Assembly: GCA_963544155.1 (NCBI GenBank)
Contig: CAUUDW010000005.1
Coordinates: 1-64,000 of the forward strand
Reading direction: 5' to 3'
DNA: 64,000 nucleotides
Source: Nanoperiomorbus sp963544155
Lineage (GTDB): Bacteria; Patescibacteriota; Saccharimonadia; Saccharimonadales; Saccharimonadaceae
Part shown: piece after piece, positions 41,029-50,901 of the stretch
How positions within the stretch are numbered: the first letter of the stretch is position 1
How the letters are laid out: the number at the start of each line of letters is the position of its first letter
The notes under the pieces: model-generated
The model's input: the letters and a program-made list of their open reading frames with translations, nothing else
Database searches by the model: none
Told to the model about the DNA's origin: nothing
Translations under genes and position numbers: made by a program

Positions 41029-41728
41029 CGCCAAGAATATCAAGAAGTCATTTGGGCAGACACACGCCCTGCGTGGCATCAGCCTGGATATTCAGCCCGG
41101 CGAGATACTCGCTATCATGGGTCCGAGCGGCTCAGGTAAATCAACTTTACTGCATAGCCTAGCCGCCATCACCAAGATAGATAGTGGCGAAGTCTATTTC
41201 GACGGTAAACGCATCGACAAGCTGAGCGACGACAAAAGAAGCAAACTACGTCGCACTAACTTTGGCTTCATCTTTCAGTTTGGTCAGCTCGTACCGGAGC
41301 TAACCTCACTTGACAACATCGCCCTACCACTACTGCTTAACGGCGTCAAACGAAGAGAGGCTTATGAGCAGGCCCAGAAATGGCTCAACCGAGTCGAGCT
41401 GGGTAGCAAAAGCAATAATATGCTCGGCGAACTCTCGGGCGGACAAATGCAACGCATCGCCGTAGCTAGAGCTATGGTGATTAGCCCCAAGGTACTCTTC
41501 GCCGATGAGCCAACCGGCTCGCTTGACTCACTCAATTCAGAGAAGGTCATGGAGCTATTCATCAGTACCGCTCGCTCACACGGCACCACGGTAGTGATGG
41601 TCACTCACGAGCCGACTATTGCCGCCTATGCCGATAGAGAAGTGACCGTCCGTGATGGGCAAATTTCCGGCGCTCTGCCGGGTGACGCTCACTCCACCGA
41701 CCACATTCAGATCGGAGACAGGAAATGA
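41009..41728 (+). CDS. ABC transporter ATP-binding protein (MacB/LolD-like)
   Basis: A 239-residue ATPase with Walker A GPSGSGKST, Q-loop FQFGQLVPELTS, signature LSGGQMQR, Walker B VLFADEPTGSLD and switch His in VMVTHEP. This is the MacB/LolD/BceA type that works with FtsX-like permeases. A strong AAAGGAGG lies before ATG, inside the end of the PadR gene. The stop overlaps the permease start (ATGA). Likely exports antimicrobial peptides or moves lipids. Confidence 0.95.
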   Translation: MDDPIISAKNIKKSFGQTHALRGISLDIQPGEILAIMGPSGSGKSTLLHSLAAITKIDSGEVYFDGKRIDKLSDDKRSKLRRTNFGFIFQFGQLVPELTSLDNIALPLLLNGVKRREAYEQAQKWLNRVELGSKSNNMLGELSGGQMQRIAVARAMVISPKVLFADEPTGSLDSLNSEKVMELFISTARSHGTTVVMVTHEPTIAAYADREVTVRDGQISGALPGDAHSTDHIQIGDRK

Positions 41729-43914
41729 GTATCAGCTGGACCTTACTCAAGAAATCAGGGCGACAGTCCTTCGCTCGACTCGGACTAACCGCCATGGCCA
41801 TCGCTATCGGCGTGATGCTGATCAGCTATTTCACCGCAGGAGTCAATGGACTCCTCGGTCTTGGTCACCGCACTAACCATTTATCAAGGCTAGTGGGAGT
41901 GAAACAAGAGCCGATACCCGGCGTCAAACCGGCCAGAATTAACCGCCCCTACCGAGGTAATATCACCGACTGGCACGGTAGATCAATCGAACAGCTCAAG
42001 ATATATAGTACCGCAGAGACATTCAAGTTCCCCGAGCTTAAGGTGATGCAACCGGGAGAATACTACCTATCTCCAGCTCTTAAAAAGGTCATCGATGAAC
42101 ACCCGACTGACGATATCTTGGCTCGTTTTGGGCGATTTAATAAATATCTCGGCACCGTACCTGAGAAATACCTGACCACGCCCGACTCCCTATTGATAAT
42201 TAGCGGGGTCAATGCCAAAGAAGTCAAAGAGCACGAGGAGCGCTACAGAAAGATATATCGCAGTGGATTTGATGACGATGGCACATCCTACGACGCCGCC
42301 TCAATCGTCGTCCTTAGCGTCGGCGGAGCGATCTTACTTTTCCCCATTATCGTCTTCGTCTCGGTAGCCACTCAACTAGGCGCTACTCAGCGAGAAAAGC
42401 GCTACGCCGCCCTGCGTCTGATCGGCGCTACTAAGCGACAAGTTAATCGTGTCCTGATCCTGGAGTCACTATTAGCTTCGACTATCGGTATTGCGATCGG
42501 ATTCATCGGCTTCTGGTCGCTCCAAGCGCCGCTACTCAACTTCCGTATCGATGGCGAACGAATGTGGCCGAGCGACATGCAGCCGAGCGTCTTACAGCAC
42601 CTCGTTATCATCGCTCTGACCTTGGGCTTGACTGCTTTCATTAATTGGCGACGGATGCGCCGAGCTCAGATCTCACCCTTGGGCGTATCGCACACCCTGG
42701 AGAAGGTTAAGAAGCTACGTATCTGGCGAGTGATCATCCTGGCAATTGGTCTTGGCCTATTCGCCTGGCTATCGACCAAAGATGGCCGACAGTGGATCAG
42801 AAAGGATAGTTCCGGCGCAGCATCTTCGCTAGTCTTCGTCGGAGCTTTCTTAACGATCATGCTTGGCTTAGTCCTATCCGGTAGCTGGCTAACCAATAAG
42901 ATCGCTCTGCTCTGCGTCCGCTTGTCAGACAATGCTTCCGTCCTGATCGCCGGTAAGCGTACAGCGGTACACTCCAGAGCTATCTTTCGTAGCGTCTGTG
43001 GCGTAGTCCTAGCCCTCTTCGCCGGAAGCTTTTACCTGACTTCCGTCAGCGGAATGGAGAGGCTGAGCTTCCAGACCATCAAGGACAATGGCTACTCTCA
43101 GCTGAGAGATAACACCGTGATAATCACTAGCGGAGCCCTGCCCGACCAATTCGCCGGGCGACTCGCCAAGCTACCCTACATATCATCTGTCGCCACCTTC
43201 TACTCACTCGAGGATGAGGCGGGTACCGATGCCGTTCGTTGCCGAGACCTAGCAAAGTATACCGACAAGACATGTCCGGCAGGCGCCAAGCCCGACCAAT
43301 TCGCCTTGATCAACTTCATGAAGCCGGTGGTCAAGCAAGTACCCCTGGCAAAAAGTGTCGACACCACTAAGACTAAACAATACCTAGCCACCATTACTGC
43401 ACAAGATCATATCGAGAAGTTGCGTACTTTCGTAGTGGTCAATACCGGTACCGACGGTGATGATACCAGCTACATCACTAGTGGGCACATATCCAAACAA
43501 CCCCACATCAACCCGACCATTAAGTCGCTGGCCGGCCTCGCTTACGCCGGCATCGGTGTAACATTGTTCGTCGCCATCGCCAGCCTGATCGTCTCGACCA
43601 TCGGCGGATTGATCGAGCGACGACGTTCACTCTATACCTTGCGCCTGAGCGGCATGAGGTTAGTCCAGCTGAAGCGTCTGATCATGATCGAATCGGTCAC
43701 CCCGCTTCTACTGACCTCGATCGTCTCCTGTATCATCGGCGTCTGGACGGGCTCGGTCTTCGTCGGGATATACTCGACCACACTTCACCCCACCTTGACC
43801 CCGACCTATTTCGGTATCGTTGGCGGAGGTCTACTGGTCGCCATCGTCGGCATCTATCTGCTCCTGCCCATGGTGGATCAACTTACCCGAGCTGACGCCA
43901 ACCAGACAGAGTAG
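41725..43914 (+). CDS. FtsX-family ABC permease
   Basis: A 729-residue permease. It starts with a MacB-type helix (LTAMAIAIGVMLISYF), has a periplasmic-type region of about 130 residues, an FtsX triplet of helices near 190-310 (VSVATQLGATQREKRYAALR, LIGATKRQVNRVLILE), two more helices, an outer loop with a Cys pair, and a second FtsX set at the C-terminus. That double-FtsX layout resembles BceB-type permeases. It pairs with the ATPase before it and PadR; no sensor kinase is present. Confidence 0.93.
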   Translation: MSISWTLLKKSGRQSFARLGLTAMAIAIGVMLISYFTAGVNGLLGLGHRTNHLSRLVGVKQEPIPGVKPARINRPYRGNITDWHGRSIEQLKIYSTAETFKFPELKVMQPGEYYLSPALKKVIDEHPTDDILARFGRFNKYLGTVPEKYLTTPDSLLIISGVNAKEVKEHEERYRKIYRSGFDDDGTSYDAASIVVLSVGGAILLFPIIVFVSVATQLGATQREKRYAALRLIGATKRQVNRVLILESLLASTIGIAIGFIGFWSLQAPLLNFRIDGERMWPSDMQPSVLQHLVIIALTLGLTAFINWRRMRRAQISPLGVSHTLEKVKKLRIWRVIILAIGLGLFAWLSTKDGRQWIRKDSSGAASSLVFVGAFLTIMLGLVLSGSWLTNKIALLCVRLSDNASVLIAGKRTAVHSRAIFRSVCGVVLALFAGSFYLTSVSGMERLSFQTIKDNGYSQLRDNTVIITSGALPDQFAGRLAKLPYISSVATFYSLEDEAGTDAVRCRDLAKYTDKTCPAGAKPDQFALINFMKPVVKQVPLAKSVDTTKTKQYLATITAQDHIEKLRTFVVVNTGTDGDDTSYITSGHISKQPHINPTIKSLAGLAYAGIGVTLFVAIASLIVSTIGGLIERRRSLYTLRLSGMRLVQLKRLIMIESVTPLLLTSIVSCIIGVWTGSVFVGIYSTTLHPTLTPTYFGIVGGGLLVAIVGIYLLLPMVDQLTRADANQTE

Positions 43915-43985
43915 GTGAGACGACACAGTCGTACTATGGGCTAATGATTTAACATTAGCTCATAGTGATCATGTATAATAGCCCT

Positions 43986-44441
43986 ATGAAGATAACTAGC
44001 CCAGCTTTTGATAATGACACCAAAATACCGGTAGAATACTCTCATCTGAAGGGTAATATTCGCCCGCCTCTGGTGATATCCGACACCCCTTCCACAGCCA
44101 AGAGTCTGGTCATCATCTGTCACGACCCGGATGCACCACTTCTCGGTGGCTTTTACCACTGGACGGCTTGGAATATCCCACCCGACACCACTCAGATAAA
44201 TAGCGACACCTTACCGGATCAAGTAGTCGAAGGCATCACCAGCTGGGGCGAGCCCGGCTGGAACGGACCGCAACCACCCTTCGGCACTCATCGTTACCAA
44301 TTTCATCTCTACGCCCTGACCGACCGACTGGATTTACCCACCGATACAACACCAAGGCGGCTAAAGAAAGCGATCAAAGATATCACTCTTGACCATGCCG
44401 TCCTGACCGGACTATTCGCCGCCGCAGATAAGAAAGGCTGA
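43986..44441 (+). CDS. YbhB/YbcL-family PEBP-like protein
   Basis: A 151-residue phosphatidylethanolamine-binding-fold protein, as in the YbhB/YbcL or Raf-kinase-inhibitor-like family: MKITSPAFDNDTKIPVEYSH, ICHDPDAPLLGGFYHWTAWN, and GWNGPQPPFGTHRYQFHLYAL. The D-P-D-A-P and H-W sites form the anion pocket. The role in bacteria is unknown. A TATAAT (43974-43979) ends 6 nt before this ATG, so the message is leaderless; an upstream in-frame start is not used. Confidence 0.9.
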   Translation: MKITSPAFDNDTKIPVEYSHLKGNIRPPLVISDTPSTAKSLVIICHDPDAPLLGGFYHWTAWNIPPDTTQINSDTLPDQVVEGITSWGEPGWNGPQPPFGTHRYQFHLYALTDRLDLPTDTTPRRLKKAIKDITLDHAVLTGLFAAADKKG

Positions 44442-44480
44442 CGGCACCGCCATGACTCCGCTATGTCACACCTAGCTACA

Positions 44481-47237
44481 TCAGTTTTCCAGCTTAGTGA
44501 TGACAGATTCCAGGCTGCTTACCGGAGCCAGATACGGAGCACCAATCTCGTCGAAGTGTCGACGAGCAGATGTAATCTTACCTTGCTCACTGTCACTTAG
44601 ATGATTATCTCGCAGATCATCCGAGCCCTTAGTCTCAGCTACGAAGTAGACCACCTTGTCGCCACCAAAAGCAACCGCCCAGTCCGGATTGTATTGACCG
44701 ACCGGCGTGTCAATCTTAAACCAGCTCGGCAGCTTGACGTAGAACTTCACGTCAGCATTTTCCTCGAGCGACTTCATAAAGTTGTACTCAATCTCTGAGT
44801 CAACCGCCACATAGTCATAGATTGTTTTGTCCACATCAGCCACAGCCACCGCTCCACTCTTCATGATAGTGTCATACAGGTATGTCTCCAGCTCGTAATT
44901 CTCAAATAGCATCATATCGTAGGATTGTCCCGTCTTATGGTATTTGACGCCGTCTACCGCCAGCCGTCGCTTAGCTCGGTTAATAGTTCGGCTAGTCTCG
45001 TCGATAACTTGCTGCGGATTGACCATCAATTGATCAAACATCTGCGCCCGATCAAGTATGTCGAAGATCACCCGGCGAGTCATCTGCGTCCGGCGCTGAA
45101 TTGCCGATAGCAGATTTGGCACTCTTGGCTTCACCTGGTGCACCGCATAGGTACTAAACCCAACCTCACGAACCATAAAGCCATCGTTGCCATCCATGGC
45201 GTCGATACGAGTCTTGGTCTCGGCAATATGCGGTCGGCTAATGGTGACTTGCGTCAGTTCGTCTGCTGCCTCTGCGACCAGCTTGTTCAGATCAATCGCC
45301 ACTCGATAAGTTGTTTTATGCTTAATCTTATCCCACAACTCCTTGAAAGTGGGGTCAAGCGCCCGTGATTTCTGAAACCTGACGACTCGCCGATTGTCAC
45401 GATTCTTGATTCGTCCGCCGAAGTGGATGCCGGTCTCTTCCTCAATCTCCGTCTGAAGCTTGCGGCTAAACTCTGCGTAACTCTCATTAGCCACTACCGT
45501 TAGTACGTTGATGCTATCATCATGCACTCGTTGTCCATCAATATCAACCGGTAGGCGCAACCCTCGCCCGATCTCTTGGCGCTTTTTCATTTGACTCGAC
45601 GTTTCATTAAGCGTGCAGATCTGAAATACATTAGGGTTATCCCAGCCCTCACGTAGTGCCGAGTGGCTAAAGATAAACCGTAGCGGCTCGCCGGTATCCA
45701 GCAGCCTTTCCTTGTCTTTCATGATCAAGTTATACGCCGTATCATCATCCTTAGTGCGGCCGCCCTCACCCTTAGTATCACGAGAGTCTTTCCACTGACC
45801 GCTCTTATCCGCCGCGAAGTAGCCGTCGTGCACCTCACTCGCTGACAAACCGTCCATCACGCCGGCATATTTTGGTTTAGACGCTACCTTGGCATAGGCT
45901 TCTTCAAACCACTTGGCGAATTTGCCTTTCTGGGTGCCATTCGCCGTATACTCACGATAGTTCATGACTTTATCAATAAAGAATAGGCTCAGCACTTTGA
46001 CGCTACTCCCCAGTCGGTGCTGTTTATCAAAGTGATCGTCAATCGTCAGTTCAATCTGTCGCTTGATGATGTCATCATGCAGACTTTCATCACGTTGACC
46101 AACGTAGACTACTTTGCCATTACTAAACTCAACACAATCATCGCCGTGATTGATCGACTCGACATAGTAGCCGGCATAGACTGAACGCCCTGTCTTCGCC
46201 TCCAGGTCATCACCCGGAAACACCTTGATGATCTTGCGCTGCAAGCCATACTCATCACTCGCATCCACCTCTATCTTGGCGAATGAGCGAGTCTTCGACT
46301 GACACTCCAACGACAACACATTGATATATGCATCATTATAATTATCCTCACTCTGGACACTATGCACCTCGATCTTCTTAACTAAGCCCTTGTCATAGGC
46401 ATCGACCGGAGTCAGCCGGTAAAGCAAATTGTATAGATGCTTGTGCGTGGCACTATAGCGCAACGTGCACAGCGGATTAAGACTGGCAATAGCATTCCGC
46501 CGTATGTCCGTCTCCATATTCTGCGGCTCATCGAGAATAACCACCGGGCGAGTAGTCTTGATAAAATCGAGCGGCCGACCATAGTCGCTCTGCCGATTCA
46601 TCACATTCTGCGCCTTAGCGAAGCTATCGATGGTGATCACCATGATCTGCAGCGTATCGTTCGTGGCAAACTCACGAGCCTGACCGGTTTTCTTGCTGTC
46701 CCAGACGTAGTAATCCATCTCCGGCTTACTATAAAGATCGGCGAAGTGCTCCCTGGTGATCGCCAAATTCTTCAGCACACCTTCACGGATCGCCACGCTC
46801 GGCACCACGATGATAAACTTCTTCCAGCCATAGTGCTGATGTAACTCATGAATCGTCCGTAAGTACACATAGGTTTTGCCCGTGCCGGTCTCCATCTCGA
46901 TGGAGAAATTCATACCATACAGGAACTTCTCGTCATAGATAACGTCTGTAGAGCGATGGTTTGTGACTATCGCTCGACCAGCCGTCTCGGCTGACGGGAT
47001 ACCATTTCTTTCCTGCACCAATCTCGTATTCTTAACGATCTGATCCTCACCGAGCATCAGAGTATTTCCTCTCACACCGGCAGTCTCCAGACTCAGCTGT
47101 TGCCCCTCGATTCCGAGCGGTAATTGCCCGAGGGTATTTATACCATTGATAGTATTCGGTTGCCCCTTAAAAATATCCACCACCGCATTAATAACGTCGA
47201 TTTGGTAATCTAGGTTTGAGTCGAAGTGGAGTTTCAT
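44481..47237 (-). CDS. res: type III restriction enzyme Res subunit
   Basis: A 918-residue helicase-nuclease. It has Walker A METGTGKTYVYLRT (residues 115-128), motif II VVILDEPQNME, motif III YSATH, motifs V and VI, and at the C-terminus a PD-(D/E)xK nuclease VGQYNPDWAVAFGG..VVYFVAETKG. Res partners the Mod methyltransferase to cut unmethylated DNA after ATP-driven sliding. Its ATG overlaps the stop of a 46-codon ORF (ATGA). It is GC-rich like the host, unlike the OLD-type gene upstream. Confidence 0.94.
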   Translation of the reverse strand: MKLHFDSNLDYQIDVINAVVDIFKGQPNTINGINTLGQLPLGIEGQQLSLETAGVRGNTLMLGEDQIVKNTRLVQERNGIPSAETAGRAIVTNHRSTDVIYDEKFLYGMNFSIEMETGTGKTYVYLRTIHELHQHYGWKKFIIVVPSVAIREGVLKNLAITREHFADLYSKPEMDYYVWDSKKTGQAREFATNDTLQIMVITIDSFAKAQNVMNRQSDYGRPLDFIKTTRPVVILDEPQNMETDIRRNAIASLNPLCTLRYSATHKHLYNLLYRLTPVDAYDKGLVKKIEVHSVQSEDNYNDAYINVLSLECQSKTRSFAKIEVDASDEYGLQRKIIKVFPGDDLEAKTGRSVYAGYYVESINHGDDCVEFSNGKVVYVGQRDESLHDDIIKRQIELTIDDHFDKQHRLGSSVKVLSLFFIDKVMNYREYTANGTQKGKFAKWFEEAYAKVASKPKYAGVMDGLSASEVHDGYFAADKSGQWKDSRDTKGEGGRTKDDDTAYNLIMKDKERLLDTGEPLRFIFSHSALREGWDNPNVFQICTLNETSSQMKKRQEIGRGLRLPVDIDGQRVHDDSINVLTVVANESYAEFSRKLQTEIEEETGIHFGGRIKNRDNRRVVRFQKSRALDPTFKELWDKIKHKTTYRVAIDLNKLVAEAADELTQVTISRPHIAETKTRIDAMDGNDGFMVREVGFSTYAVHQVKPRVPNLLSAIQRRTQMTRRVIFDILDRAQMFDQLMVNPQQVIDETSRTINRAKRRLAVDGVKYHKTGQSYDMMLFENYELETYLYDTIMKSGAVAVADVDKTIYDYVAVDSEIEYNFMKSLEENADVKFYVKLPSWFKIDTPVGQYNPDWAVAFGGDKVVYFVAETKGSDDLRDNHLSDSEQGKITSARRHFDEIGAPYLAPVSSLESVITKLEN

Positions 47238-47374
47238 GCACGCTCCCTCTCTGCGAGGTTGTTTGGAATTTTTAAATAATCCACGGAGGCTTCAGCTGCC
47301 CAGACAACTGGAAAAGTAAAACGACTTTTTATAGAAAACTTGTTACTTTTTTTACTAATAGCGAACATAAACAT
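47234..47374 (-). CDS. 46-codon ORF linking the OLD-like gene to res
   Basis: An uninterrupted frame of 46 codons lies in the 138-bp gap between the OLD-like gene and res. Its ATG follows the OLD stop by one base (TAATATG), and its TGA overlaps the res start (ATGA), so all three can be translationally coupled. The predicted peptide starts MFMFAISKKSNKFSIKS and ends VDYLKIPNNLAERERA. I know no match. The N-terminal half is AT-rich and the C-terminal half GC-rich, so it may be a fusion of an insert tail with an older gene end. Confidence 0.5.
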   Translation of the reverse strand: MFMFAISKKSNKFSIKSRFTFPVVWAAEASVDYLKIPNNLAERERA

Positions 47375-47375
47375 A

Positions 47376-49073
47376 TTAAAAATTCAACACCTTCTCTATT
47401 TCAAAAAATGACTTTTTGGTTTCTTCGCTAACCTTCAATAATATCTCTTTTCTTCTGTTGCTGTAGTATAAAAAATAGATAGTTTTATCAAAAGATGCAT
47501 TACGGGGTACCCCTAACTCCTGTTTTATCATTACCAAATCATTACCAATAAACATGTTTTGCAGGATAGTCTTCTTTTTACTCCTGCTTGGCAATAGATG
47601 AAGCCTATTACTGACAGATTCTTTAAAAGTTAGTGCTGCATTATTCTTGCATCTTGCCCCCTCTGGATCATTATCCCAAAGCGCATTAAATTTAACGCCC
47701 CAACCTATCATTAAGGAAATATAGTAGGATATTGATTCAGCATTTTTACACGGAATAAATCTGTAATCGGGCAAGAACATGCTAAAGCAATAATAGTCAT
47801 ATATTCCCTCTACTAAAACCACTTTGTCATTGATGTCGTACTTTAAGCCAAATGGCTTAACTTCAAGAGTGTCGTATATTGGCTGAAATGCACTCGTGTC
47901 CTTTCCAGTATAACTATAGACGTTGGATAGGTGAATTTCTTTTCTATCATCTTTACTAGCTATCTTGATTGATTTTATTGAAATTACATCCGGATCTAGC
48001 AGATAGTGAGAATGCGTACAATAGATTACTGAATTGTTCTTAGAAATCTTTTCTAATTTCTTGCATAATCTAGATTGAGCTGTTGCATGCAGGTATGATC
48101 CTGGCTCATCTAGTAGGTATATGGCATTTGATCCTTCGTTAGACACTATCTTCGGATTAAACTCCAGTTTCATTACGAAATTGAAAAACCAATAGAAGCC
48201 CTTACTGCGATCACGAACATAAAAATAATGTAGCTCGTCATTATTGTCTGTCTCAACTATTTCAAATTTTACATAAGCAGGCTTTGCGGAGCCATCGCTA
48301 TTATTGCTTGATGGCATAAAATCTATCGCAACATTTAAACTGTCAGAGTCGTCAAGCTTAAAGGTCTGCCACTCTTCCGCTAAGGTACTTTGTAACTTTC
48401 TGTTTACTTTTGCCAGAATTGTTTTCCTCATACGATCATCTTTTTCCTCGAGATCAAAAATAGAAAATTTTGGATCTGACTCTTTGAATAGCCTCTCTAC
48501 AATAGCCAGCCATCCTGAAGGGTTGTCTTTTTTGCCCATGTCAATATCTATTTTTTCGGGAACATGATCCCGAAAATCATCGAAATACAAAATATAGGGC
48601 AACTTTCTTATTATCTGCTTAGCTAGAAAGTTATTAAAAGTTGTATCATCGAACTTTTCAAAGTTAATACCATAAGATTTGCTATCTTGTCCCAAGCTTC
48701 TCGTAATAAGTATTTCTGAAATATTTTCATCCTTAAGTCTCACTATATACGCTCGAGATCTATCATCAGGCGCTTCCTGTCCTGCGTCCTTAATTACCCG
48801 CTTCAACTCCTCGCTAGAGATAGCAATCCGTGCAGTAATACTTGAGGAATCCTGCTCTCCGGCATCATACAAATTACCCGTATCTTGCAGGTGATGGTAC
48901 ATATCATCAAATGTATCGTTATAGTAATCAAAGGCTAGTATCGCTTTTAGGATAGTGGTTTTGCCACATTCATTAACACCAATTATTGGTATAAGTTTCT
49001 CTTTATCGATATCTATCCTTACTGGACTTGATACTGCTTTGTATTTGTTGATTGTAAAACTAATATATTTCAT
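47376..49073 (-). CDS. OLD-like AAA ATPase with TOPRIM nuclease domain
   Basis: A 565-residue protein of the overcoming-lysogenization-defect type. Walker A is GVNECGKTTI (residues 32-41), the C-terminal ATPase half has IYLLDEPGSYLHATAQSRL (Walker B and D-loop), and a TOPRIM domain follows with VVLVEGIYDYYCF and ALWDNDPEGARC, the metal-binding Glu and D-x-D of OLD nucleases. Start is the ATG at 49073 within TGATG, overlapping the mod stop. It lies between mod and res and is much AT-richer, so it looks like an inserted third component. Gabija GajA and PARIS are relatives in logic; it is not clearly either. Confidence 0.78.
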   Translation of the reverse strand: MKYISFTINKYKAVSSPVRIDIDKEKLIPIIGVNECGKTTILKAILAFDYYNDTFDDMYHHLQDTGNLYDAGEQDSSSITARIAISSEELKRVIKDAGQEAPDDRSRAYIVRLKDENISEILITRSLGQDSKSYGINFEKFDDTTFNNFLAKQIIRKLPYILYFDDFRDHVPEKIDIDMGKKDNPSGWLAIVERLFKESDPKFSIFDLEEKDDRMRKTILAKVNRKLQSTLAEEWQTFKLDDSDSLNVAIDFMPSSNNSDGSAKPAYVKFEIVETDNNDELHYFYVRDRSKGFYWFFNFVMKLEFNPKIVSNEGSNAIYLLDEPGSYLHATAQSRLCKKLEKISKNNSVIYCTHSHYLLDPDVISIKSIKIASKDDRKEIHLSNVYSYTGKDTSAFQPIYDTLEVKPFGLKYDINDKVVLVEGIYDYYCFSMFLPDYRFIPCKNAESISYYISLMIGWGVKFNALWDNDPEGARCKNNAALTFKESVSNRLHLLPSRSKKKTILQNMFIGNDLVMIKQELGVPRNASFDKTIYFLYYSNRRKEILLKVSEETKKSFFEIEKVLNF

Positions 49074-50881
49074 CACACCACCTCCACTTCTACACCTTGC
49101 CGTTCGGCTTGCAGGAGCAGATTTACTTTTAGATTTATGTCATCGTCGAAGGCTCGGTCGAGGAAGATGATGGATGATGGTTTAGTGGCGAGGATAGTCG
49201 CAAATAGCTCTTCTGTCATGGGGTACGCCAGGCAGATGGCGAGCTTTTCGGACGGGATGAAGCAAAAGTCGTCATGCTTATCTATCTGCGCCAATGGCGA
49301 GATGCCACGCTTAAGCAGGAGCTCGGTCAGCAAGTCGTCATTGGTTGTGCCCTCCTCCAGCGGGTCGAGATTGGCGAGCGCCTGCTGGCGAATCTCCTCT
49401 GAGTCGGAAATCAGCTCATTCCACTGCTTAAAATTACTATCGCCCACCCGATAGGCCCGAAAGCCAAGATCAAGCGGAGCATTACGAGATGCCAATTTAT
49501 CCGCCTGGTCAGTGCGGATTTTGGCACCAGCCCGACGGATGCGCTCACGAGCAATGTCAGCGATAGTGCGATAGCCGGCTTTATACGCCTCCGACTTCTC
49601 GTCAGTCAGCTCAGGTAACTGCACGCAAATCCAGCGGCGATTGCCGCCGTCTTCAGCGTTAAGCTCGGCGACAGCATGAGCGGCTGTACCTGAGCCAGAG
49701 AAGAAATCTAGGATGATATCATCATTCGATTTTGCACTAAATGTTGCGCCTAAAACAAGTTCTTTTATTAGTGATACTGGTTTAGGAAAAGTAAACTCTT
49801 CGCCGAATCCCAAGTTTTGTATGTCTCGTTTTCCATCAGCTGATAAATGTTTCATGACACTATAGAATTTAGAACCATCCTCATCAATAGCACGTAATTT
49901 GGCAACTATATGAAACTTTCCTCTATTTATAAGCTGATACTTGCCACTTCTTAGTCCCTCATCTATCTCCAGCTTTTTATCAAGACCTTTAACTTTTTCT
50001 ATATCCTCATATGGCAACGTCCCATATTTACCAAACTCTTTTCTCAACCAGTCATCTTGAAGCCAAAATCGTTTGCCGTCTTTCTCAATTATCTTGCCAC
50101 GTATATCTTTAGGGCGTTTTAACGGATTGAAAATACTAATATTCCTCGAGTAAACTAGCAGATATTCATGACCTTGAACTATCTGCTTCGCAAGACCGCC
50201 GCCTTCTGCGCGAATTATAGCCAACTCCCCTACAAAATTCTCCTCCCCAAATATCTCGTTCATCATCAGGCGGAGGTTGTGGACTTCGTTGTCGTCGATA
50301 GAAACGAAGATGACGCCGTCTTGGCGAAGCAGGTTGCGTGCCAAAAAGAGGCGTGGATACATCATGTTCAGCCAGTTACTGTGCTTATGTCCGCCGGTAT
50401 TGGTGCGCAAGCCATCGTCACGCACAACATTGCCCTCATCATCGGTGATACCTGCTTCCGCCTCGTAGCTGCGGCGTGTTTGCTTGAAGTCATCGTTGTA
50501 GATGAAATCATTACCAGTATTGTAGGGCGGGTCGATATAAATCATCTTGACCTTGCCATAATACGCCTTGTGCAAAATCTTCAGCGCCGCCAGGTTGTCA
50601 CCCTCGATAAACATATTGCCCGTCGTATCCCAATCGACGGAATTCGCCCGGTCGGGGTGAAGTGTCTGGACAGTCTTCTCTTGGATGGTAGCGAAGACGT
50701 CGCTCTTACCCTTCCAGCTAAGCCCGTAGCGCTCACCCAAATCAACCGCCTCGCCCAGAGTCGCCTGGAGCTTCTGCCAGTCGATCTTGCCTTCGGTGAC
50801 TACCTCGGGAAAGAGTTGTGTCAACTTGTCAATCTGCCGCTGATGTATATCGTCGTTATAGCCACTCATTATTGTCTTCAT
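49073..50881 (-). CDS. mod: type III restriction-modification methyltransferase Mod
   Basis: A 602-residue beta-class N6-adenine methyltransferase: the catalytic DPPYNTGNDFIYNDDF is at residue 117 and the S-adenosylmethionine motif DFFSGSGTAAHAV comes later (about 385), as expected for Mod. The central region (about 49740-50220) that carries the DNA-target recognition domain is AT-richer than both ends and may have been swapped. The start at 50881 is uncertain; MSGYNDDIHQRQIDKL at 50866 is an alternative. A 12-codon upstream ORF overlaps the start. The OLD-like gene follows with TGATG overlap. Confidence 0.94.
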   Translation of the reverse strand: MKTIMSGYNDDIHQRQIDKLTQLFPEVVTEGKIDWQKLQATLGEAVDLGERYGLSWKGKSDVFATIQEKTVQTLHPDRANSVDWDTTGNMFIEGDNLAALKILHKAYYGKVKMIYIDPPYNTGNDFIYNDDFKQTRRSYEAEAGITDDEGNVVRDDGLRTNTGGHKHSNWLNMMYPRLFLARNLLRQDGVIFVSIDDNEVHNLRLMMNEIFGEENFVGELAIIRAEGGGLAKQIVQGHEYLLVYSRNISIFNPLKRPKDIRGKIIEKDGKRFWLQDDWLRKEFGKYGTLPYEDIEKVKGLDKKLEIDEGLRSGKYQLINRGKFHIVAKLRAIDEDGSKFYSVMKHLSADGKRDIQNLGFGEEFTFPKPVSLIKELVLGATFSAKSNDDIILDFFSGSGTAAHAVAELNAEDGGNRRWICVQLPELTDEKSEAYKAGYRTIADIARERIRRAGAKIRTDQADKLASRNAPLDLGFRAYRVGDSNFKQWNELISDSEEIRQQALANLDPLEEGTTNDDLLTELLLKRGISPLAQIDKHDDFCFIPSEKLAICLAYPMTEELFATILATKPSSIIFLDRAFDDDINLKVNLLLQAERQGVEVEVV

Positions 50882-50894
50882 TAATCTTATTCAT
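50856..50894 (-). CDS. 12-codon leaderless ORF ahead of mod
   Basis: The -10 TATAAT (50902-50907) ends 7 nt before an ATG at 50894, so the mRNA should start at or next to this codon. It reads MNKINEDNNEWL then TAA at 50856, overlapping both candidate mod starts (50881 and 50866) in another frame. Ribosomes entering a leaderless message would translate this first, so mod may depend on reinitiation. Confidence 0.4.
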   Translation of the reverse strand: MNKINEDNNEWL

Positions 50895-50901
50895 ACCCTA
50901 G

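Noticed and set aside
47376..49073. OLD-like gene as Gabija GajA or PARIS AriAB
   Set aside because: No UvrD-type GajB lies next to it, and the TOPRIM is of OLD type rather than clearly AriB; only the wider logic is similar.
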